From the NCBI GenBank assembly GCA_022885665.1, contig JAGQDJ010000185.1, positions 1 to 64,000 on the forward strand: a DNA stretch of 64,000 nt, written 5' to 3'. Shown here piece by piece: positions 58,290 through 64,000 of this stretch. The position numbers were made by a program, and so were the translations under genes. The notes under the pieces are model-generated. The model did no database searches and was not told the DNA's origin. It saw nothing but the letters and a program-made list of their open reading frames with translations. This DNA is from Triops longicaudatus (Eukaryota > Arthropoda > Branchiopoda > Notostraca > Triopsidae). The stretch's first letter is position 1; each line of letters starts with the position of its first letter.

Positions 58290-61200
58290 ATGACGGCGCT
58301 GGGGAAGACATTTGTTTTGATCGCCTGGGTAATGGCGTTAGTTGATCGAAGCTGTTGGGGCTTTCGTTATGAAGCTCCTTCAGACTGTCGGTGGACTCTC
58401 CGAGAGAATACAGACGATCAAGTGTTATTGTGGTGTAAATTGCGAACTATCAACAGTCAGTTCGATCAGACCAACTTTTCAGTCATCCCACGGGACTATA
58501 CTTCAGCATTGCATATTGAATGCTCTGATTCTTTGCTTTACCAAAGTTCGCTTGATGAAGGCAGCTTTCAACACCTCGTTCATTTACGGGAGCTGACTGT
58601 AGAATACTGCAAGCTGGGCAAGCTAGAAAGTGGTGTTTTCCGGGGACTGCGGAACCTAAAAGCATTGGCCATCCGAAGCCACAATCATATTTGGCCTGCA
58701 ATGAGCTTGGAATTGGCCTTGGGGTCTTTCAGCAGTGTATACCATCTCGAGAATATCGATTTGAGCCAGAACAATATCTGGAGTTTACCCGAGCGGCTCT
58801 TCTGCGGTCTCAGCAATTTGAAGGTTCTTAATTTGAGCCGAAACCGATTGCAGGATATTAGTGACATCGGATTACGCAGGAATAATCAAGAAGAGGAGGA
58901 TCAGGAATCTGTTAGCACTCCCGTATCTGTTCCCGCTTCTTCGTGTTCCTTTAACCTCCAAAACCTGGATATCTCTGCCAACCATTTTATTTTCTTGCCA
59001 GCTCATGGGTTCAAGGAGTTGAATCATCTCAAAACTCTTGAAATTCATCATAACGAGTTAAGCTCCATGGTGGAGGAGGCCTTGGCTGGTTTAGATCATT
59101 TGTTTAAACTGGACCTTTCTCATAATCGATTAGTGGCCCTCTCTGCCTTGACTTTTACTTACACCCCGGAGTTGCGCGAGCTATACCTTGCTCATAATTT
59201 ATTGGCCGGATTGGGGCCTTCAACGTTCACCCCTCTTCGGCATCTCGAACTCTTGTCACTGTCGGGGAACCAATTAAACTCTATTGGTCTCGTGGGTCCC
59301 GTTTTCCATGGTCTCGTACGCTTGGTTGTCTTAAATTTATCCCACAACCAACTCGACACCATTAGTGCGGATCTCTTTCACGACTTGTACAGTTTACAAG
59401 TGCTCTCCTTAGATTCTAACGCCTTGCAAAGCATCGAAGCTGGAGCCTTTGCTGCGCTTCATAACCTTCATACACTCACGCTATCCCATAATCGATTGAC
59501 GACGATGGACGCCCTCGCCTTCCAAGGGCTGGCCGTCCTGAGTCAACTTTCGTTGGATCACAACCAGATCGATGTCTTGCCGGACCACTTGTTCCGCAAC
59601 TGCACCAGCCTGCAGGAGCTCTACTTAAACAATAATCTTTTGACGCGGGTGCCACCAGCCATCCGTGGTCTTAACCTCTTAAAGACACTGGACCTGGGTG
59701 AGAATGAGATCAAAGGTTTGCACAGCCAAGATTTCTTGGGGTTAAGGATCCTAAACGGTCTACGACTGCTGGGGAATCCGATCAGCTACATCGAACCCGA
59801 AACCTTTCATCCGTTGGCGTTTCTCAAGATTCTCAACTTGGCCCAATGTCACTTGAGCACGTTGCAGCCGGGGATCTTCGACAACCTAGGGCAGTTAGAA
59901 GCCCTACGACTGGATAGTAATGGCCTCGTCACGTTGGAGGGTTTAGTCCACCGCTTAGACCGTTTGGTCTGGCTCAACGTATCTGATAACGATCTTCGAT
60001 GGTTTGATTATGCGTTGCTTCCTGCCTCTCTCACTTGGCTCGATTTGCATAAAAATAAGCTCGAAGAGCTTGGTAATTACCAGCAGACAGCCAATCTATC
60101 GCTAATCGAATATCTTGACGCCAGCTTCAACAGCATCTCTTCCGTAGGCAGCCAGAACATTCCCAACAGCGTTAAACAGCTCTCGCTTAACGATAATCTC
60201 ATTAGCGTCATTGAACCTAACACTTTCCTACAGAAGGATAATCTAAGCCGGGTGGATCTCTTTGCGAACCAGTTGGTGACTCTGAACCTCAACGCGTTAC
60301 GCCTCAGTCCTGTCATCGCCGAAACCTCTCAATCCCAGCCCGAGTTCTACATTGGCGGCAATCCGTTCCAGTGCGATTGTGATATGGAGTGGCTCCAGCG
60401 CATCAACGCGCTCAACAATGCTGGCCAATATCCCCGGGCCATGGACTTGGACAGTATCTACTGTCGTTTGTCTTACGGTCGAAGCCGGAGCGTTACTCCA
60501 TTGGTGGAAGCGACTTCGTCCGATTTTCTGTGCCCTTATCGTACGCACTGTTTTACCCTTTGTCACTGCTGTGACTTTGATGCCTGCGACTGTGAAATGA
60601 CCTGCCCGACGAACTGCACTTGCTACCATGATCAGTCCTGGTCCGCCAATCTGGTAGACTGTTCCGTTCACGATTTCACGTTCATCCCCAGTCGTTTACC
60701 CATGGATGCCACTGACGTTTACTTGGACGGCAACCGCCTACCTAATTTACCCAGCCACGCCTTTATTGGCCGAAAGAATATGCGTACCCTGCTGTTAAAC
60801 TACTCCCATATCGAAACCATCCAGAACAATACTTTCACGGGCTTGAAACGGCTTATGATCCTCCACTTGGACCATAACCTCATAAGCAGTTTAAACGGCT
60901 TCGAGTTTGAGCCTTTGGAAAACCTGCGGGAACTCTATTTACAACACAACAGAATAGCCAGTATCCACCCCCGGAGTTTCAGTCACATGAAGAACCTGCA
61001 AGTCCTCAGGCTGGATAGCAATGCGATTGCCAGGTTCCCCGCTTGGGAACTCTCAACGAACCCTTATTTACGTAACATCTGGCTATCCCATAACCCCTGG
61101 TCTTGCGATTGCCATTTCCTTCACGATTTTCGCACGTGGCTTTCGGACCATTCCAAAGTCGCAGATTCGGAAGCTCTAGAGTGCCACGACGGCTCTTCCC

Positions 61201-61934
61201 TTAACTTGACGTCTTGTCCGGCCGGTCAGTTCACCTTAGTGGTCCCTGAGCGTATTGGCGATTTCTTCCCCCTCCTAATCGCCACTTTATCAGCTGCTGT
61301 TCTCATCATGGTTCTGGTCATTCTGGCATTTGCTTGTCGGTCCCACCTGCGGGCCATTTTCTTCCACAAGTGCGGCTGGAGGTGTTGCCAAATTCCGGAG
61401 GAACTGGTCGCAGGAGAGGAGGACCCCTGGCTTTACGATGCGTACGTTTGCTACAGTCCCAAAGATGAGGCGTTCGTGCACCACACGATGATATCCGAGT
61501 TGCAGCGGTCTTGCCCTGCCCCTTACAAACTGTGTTTCCATCAGAGTGAGCGGCACCATGATACCGTCCTAGACAGTATGGCGGCCAGTCGTCGCATTGT
61601 GGTCGTCCTGTCGAAAAACTTTGTACAAACTGAATGGTCCAAGGTAGGACTTCACACAGCCCTCAGCTGTGCCCTTCAAGGGCAGCGGCAACGTCATCAA
61701 CGCAAACTGATCGTTATACGCATCGAACCCCTTAACGACTGCGATATTGACTCAGAGTTTGCCCTCATCATTAAAAGCAGTAAAGTACTCCATTGGCCAG
61801 GTACGCGCCTCTTCTGGGCCCAACTGCGACTGGCGTTACCTGAGCCAGGAATCGCCAGCGGCCCATCGGAGACGGCGACACTCTCCAGACCCTCAATTCA
61901 AGATCGGAGGTTACCTAAACCTCCACTTGTGTGA
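58290..61934 (+). CDS. Toll receptor, Toll-6/Toll-8/18-wheeler type, intronless
   Basis: Single-pass membrane receptor of 1214 residues in one exon. The signal peptide is residues 1-24 (KTFVLIAWVMALVDRSCWGF). More than 20 leucine-rich repeats fill about 75-690, closed by a cysteine-rich cap (NPFQCDCDMEWLQRI). The double-cysteine block CHCCDFDACDCEMTCPTNC at about 757-775, followed by CTCYHDQSW, is diagnostic of the long Tolls of the Toll-6/7/8/18w group. A second, short LRR set (about 800-935) ends NPWSCDCHFLHDF. The membrane helix is about 991-1015 (LLIATLSAAVLIMVLVILAF). The TIR domain (about 1046-1187) starts LYDAYVCYSPKDEAFVHH and keeps the box-3 FW. Box 2 lacks the usual Arg-Asp/Pro, and only about 27 residues follow the TIR. 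Lack of introns is usual for this Toll class. Confidence 0.97.
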   Translation: MTALGKTFVLIAWVMALVDRSCWGFRYEAPSDCRWTLRENTDDQVLLWCKLRTINSQFDQTNFSVIPRDYTSALHIECSDSLLYQSSLDEGSFQHLVHLRELTVEYCKLGKLESGVFRGLRNLKALAIRSHNHIWPAMSLELALGSFSSVYHLENIDLSQNNIWSLPERLFCGLSNLKVLNLSRNRLQDISDIGLRRNNQEEEDQESVSTPVSVPASSCSFNLQNLDISANHFIFLPAHGFKELNHLKTLEIHHNELSSMVEEALAGLDHLFKLDLSHNRLVALSALTFTYTPELRELYLAHNLLAGLGPSTFTPLRHLELLSLSGNQLNSIGLVGPVFHGLVRLVVLNLSHNQLDTISADLFHDLYSLQVLSLDSNALQSIEAGAFAALHNLHTLTLSHNRLTTMDALAFQGLAVLSQLSLDHNQIDVLPDHLFRNCTSLQELYLNNNLLTRVPPAIRGLNLLKTLDLGENEIKGLHSQDFLGLRILNGLRLLGNPISYIEPETFHPLAFLKILNLAQCHLSTLQPGIFDNLGQLEALRLDSNGLVTLEGLVHRLDRLVWLNVSDNDLRWFDYALLPASLTWLDLHKNKLEELGNYQQTANLSLIEYLDASFNSISSVGSQNIPNSVKQLSLNDNLISVIEPNTFLQKDNLSRVDLFANQLVTLNLNALRLSPVIAETSQSQPEFYIGGNPFQCDCDMEWLQRINALNNAGQYPRAMDLDSIYCRLSYGRSRSVTPLVEATSSDFLCPYRTHCFTLCHCCDFDACDCEMTCPTNCTCYHDQSWSANLVDCSVHDFTFIPSRLPMDATDVYLDGNRLPNLPSHAFIGRKNMRTLLLNYSHIETIQNNTFTGLKRLMILHLDHNLISSLNGFEFEPLENLRELYLQHNRIASIHPRSFSHMKNLQVLRLDSNAIARFPAWELSTNPYLRNIWLSHNPWSCDCHFLHDFRTWLSDHSKVADSEALECHDGSSLNLTSCPAGQFTLVVPERIGDFFPLLIATLSAAVLIMVLVILAFACRSHLRAIFFHKCGWRCCQIPEELVAGEEDPWLYDAYVCYSPKDEAFVHHTMISELQRSCPAPYKLCFHQSERHHDTVLDSMAASRRIVVVLSKNFVQTEWSKVGLHTALSCALQGQRQRHQRKLIVIRIEPLNDCDIDSEFALIIKSSKVLHWPGTRLFWAQLRLALPEPGIASGPSETATLSRPSIQDRRLPKPPLV

Positions 61935-64000
61935 ATAATATCCCTTCTCTGCTACTTACTTTCCTCCGCTTCACTGTATTTTCTTGGCATGATTTCACGT
62001 AAAGTGGAAAAGAAAAACGCTCCGTATCGATTGCGTGGGAGTTAGTGGAAGTCTTCCGACGTCTGCGCTAGTCCTTGTTCCACTTTATTTTTCTCAATCT
62101 TGAACCTTCCCCTCGTAACCCCTCCACCTCAATTCGCGTCTAGCGTGTACATAAACTTATAACCATGTGATTACGAAGCGAGACTGGGTTGGCGTGTGAC
62201 TTTGATGAGAATCGACAAGCTATGCAAGGATAATAAAATAAAAAATAAAAACGAGTCGGGGATGGAGGGGGGGAAATTAGGTGCTGCTGCGTAAAGCGCA
62301 ATAGAACGTGCGTGCCAAAATAGTGTGTACAGTATTGTACGTGGTTGATGAGAAAAATGCGTGTGAAGAGACGTGTGCCATCCAAAAAGACGCTGGACGA
62401 TACACAGACAGTTTTGCGTACTGTATTCCTACATACACATGATATATATTCTATATTCTCTCTTCCTTTTGACAAGTTTTCCTGACTCGCACAGACATTT
62501 TTAATCACAGCACCATCAGATTAGACTGAAACTGTGTTGATCTTTAAAAAAATCCAAAAACCCGTCCGCCATTTGATTCCTCCTCGCTTGCATATAGTAA
62601 TGTTACTCAGATTTCCATGTAATACTTTGAGTGAAAAATATTTATTTTATTTTGGTTCCCAAAAGATTCCTGCTTTAAGTAGGTCCTGACATCCTTATAA
62701 ATGTTTTCAACAATACATTGCCTCAACAAACTTTGATTGTACCCTTGATAACTTGTCAAGATTAGGTTAGGGGCTAGTGAGCCAACGAGATTTCTTTTCT
62801 CGCTATGATTGAGTGAAAAAGGAAACTTGCTCGGTTTGCTCTACTGGCCTTACGTATAGGATATGTACAGGAAATATCCCGATATCGATCCAAGTTCCGT
62901 ACAAAAGTCCATACGACCACGGGGATGTTTAGGAGAACCAGCGGTCTTTTGATGTCGGTGGGTTGTAAAGGGTTATGACCCGTTTGTCCGTATCAACCTT
63001 TGACAGCTTGGAGTAAAAACAGGAAGAGTATATAGTTGTTTGCTGCACAGTATGGGGTATCCCCCCTCATAATCGATAAACTTGGAGAAACTTTTCGGAT
63101 GACATTCTCGTTTTTTCTGTTCCTTTTTACTTTTGGCATCGGCGGCATCTTAATCGCCCCGACTATAGAGCGACGCTTTTGTCCAACGCTGCTATACTGT
63201 ACTAACGTTACCACCCGCGGTAGTTGCTTATGCGGGATGTGCCTTCCCCCGACGTACCATTAAAGTGGCACGTGCTCAGGGTGGCCGAAAACCTTGATCA
63301 GCAACGTCGGGTTAGGGGTTGCATAGGAGTCCATCCAACCGAATGCAACATCCTTTTGCGACTGACCAATTTACCCTCACAAGTGACAAGCTTTCGGTTG
63401 TGTTGCCTCAAGTTGACCATGGAGGATGTTAAACACTCCGTGCGCTACTATGTATGTGTGCACTGTACTGAAGTCACGTGTACAAGGAAGAATGAGGGTT
63501 GACATCCCAGCTACAACTTGCTAAATCTTTTAAGGTTGATGAAGCATGATAGGTCAAGCGTGATGTTATCTCCAAGGCGAGGATAATGGGACTACACTAC
63601 GCCATGCAGGTTCAGGAAGAAGAGGCTTGTCATGTTCATCTGATAGATGATCTCTTCACGAAAGCGTCGAGGTGGGGGTGTTTTCATAAAGGTGGTCTCC
63701 TCGAAGACGAGAGCGCTTCGATCCGAACGATACAGCACGGGAAAACTTGCCGTCACAATGGTAATGTAGAAATAAGAGATCTTTTTGAGACAAAAAACTG
63801 AAATTCCTTTAAAAAAAAAATAAACACGATAAAAGGGGGGAAAGTTTTCTTCACTTAACAAGCGGGTTTTTCCTATAATTTTCTTACCAAGAAAGTTTTG
63901 TTATTCTTTTCGCTTAGGTTCACCACGATGGAAATTCTCTTTGATTTTCTATACTTTTGCTAAAAGCTCGCTGACAAAAGGGGAAAAAGGAAACAGATCT
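61935..64000. other. 3' flank of the Toll gene, no gene recognised
   Basis: It includes the likely 3' untranslated region (AATAAAATAAAAAATAAAAA at 62230-62249 could supply the polyadenylation signal). Open frames of 71-122 codons on both strands show no recognisable features. Confidence 0.45.

Noticed and set aside
60297..60671. 124-codon minus-strand frame inside the Toll gene
   Set aside because: Antisense shadow of the Toll cysteine-rich region.

Overview
This window is animal nuclear DNA, almost certainly from an arthropod. Nearly all genes are split by short GT-AG introns. The gene set includes chitin-binding RR cuticle proteins, a Toll of the Toll-6/Toll-8/18-wheeler type and a CLIP domain, all arthropod hallmarks. 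A finer placement cannot be read safely from the sequence. I joined exons by eye, using acceptor and donor sites, reading phase and recalled family alignments, so exon edges are predictions. No tRNA, rRNA or CRISPR array was seen.

Layout. 0-3 kb (-): two tandem glycine/histidine-rich RR cuticle proteins, the first cut by the window edge. 5.3-7 kb (+): a secreted fibrinogen-related protein. 8-9.5 kb (+): a cuticle protein with two RR domains. 10.7-11.7 kb (+): TSPO. 12.1-14.3 kb (-): a TAB2/TAB3-like TAK1 adaptor. 15.9-18 kb (+): a TCP11-like protein. 18.1-21 kb (-): a cysteine sulfinate/aspartate/glutamate decarboxylase. 21.7-25.3 kb (+): an unrecognised secreted protein with a 3 kb intron that holds several small transposon relics. 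26.3-35.1 kb (-): two tandem mitochondrial trifunctional protein alpha subunits. 38.5-45.6 kb (-): two tandem 4-coumarate-CoA-ligase-like acyl-CoA synthetases. 46.9-50.7 kb (-): an ITIH-type VIT + vWA protein ending in a CLIP domain. 52.2-53.7 kb (-): ribosomal protein L10a. 58.3-61.9 kb (+): an intronless Toll receptor.

Themes. Fatty-acid activation and mitochondrial beta-oxidation are represented by two separate tandem duplications. Cuticle building is represented by three genes. Innate immunity is represented by the Toll, the TAB adaptor, the CLIP-bearing ITIH protein and the fibrinogen-related protein. The genes face both ways with no operon logic, so shared regulation is not implied.

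Most notable points: the VIT-vWA-CLIP fusion; a Toll whose TIR domain has lost box-2 residues usually needed for signalling; a secreted protein with prohormone-like cleavage signals; a TSPO start codon split by an intron; and three small DNA-transposon families with visible terminal repeats.
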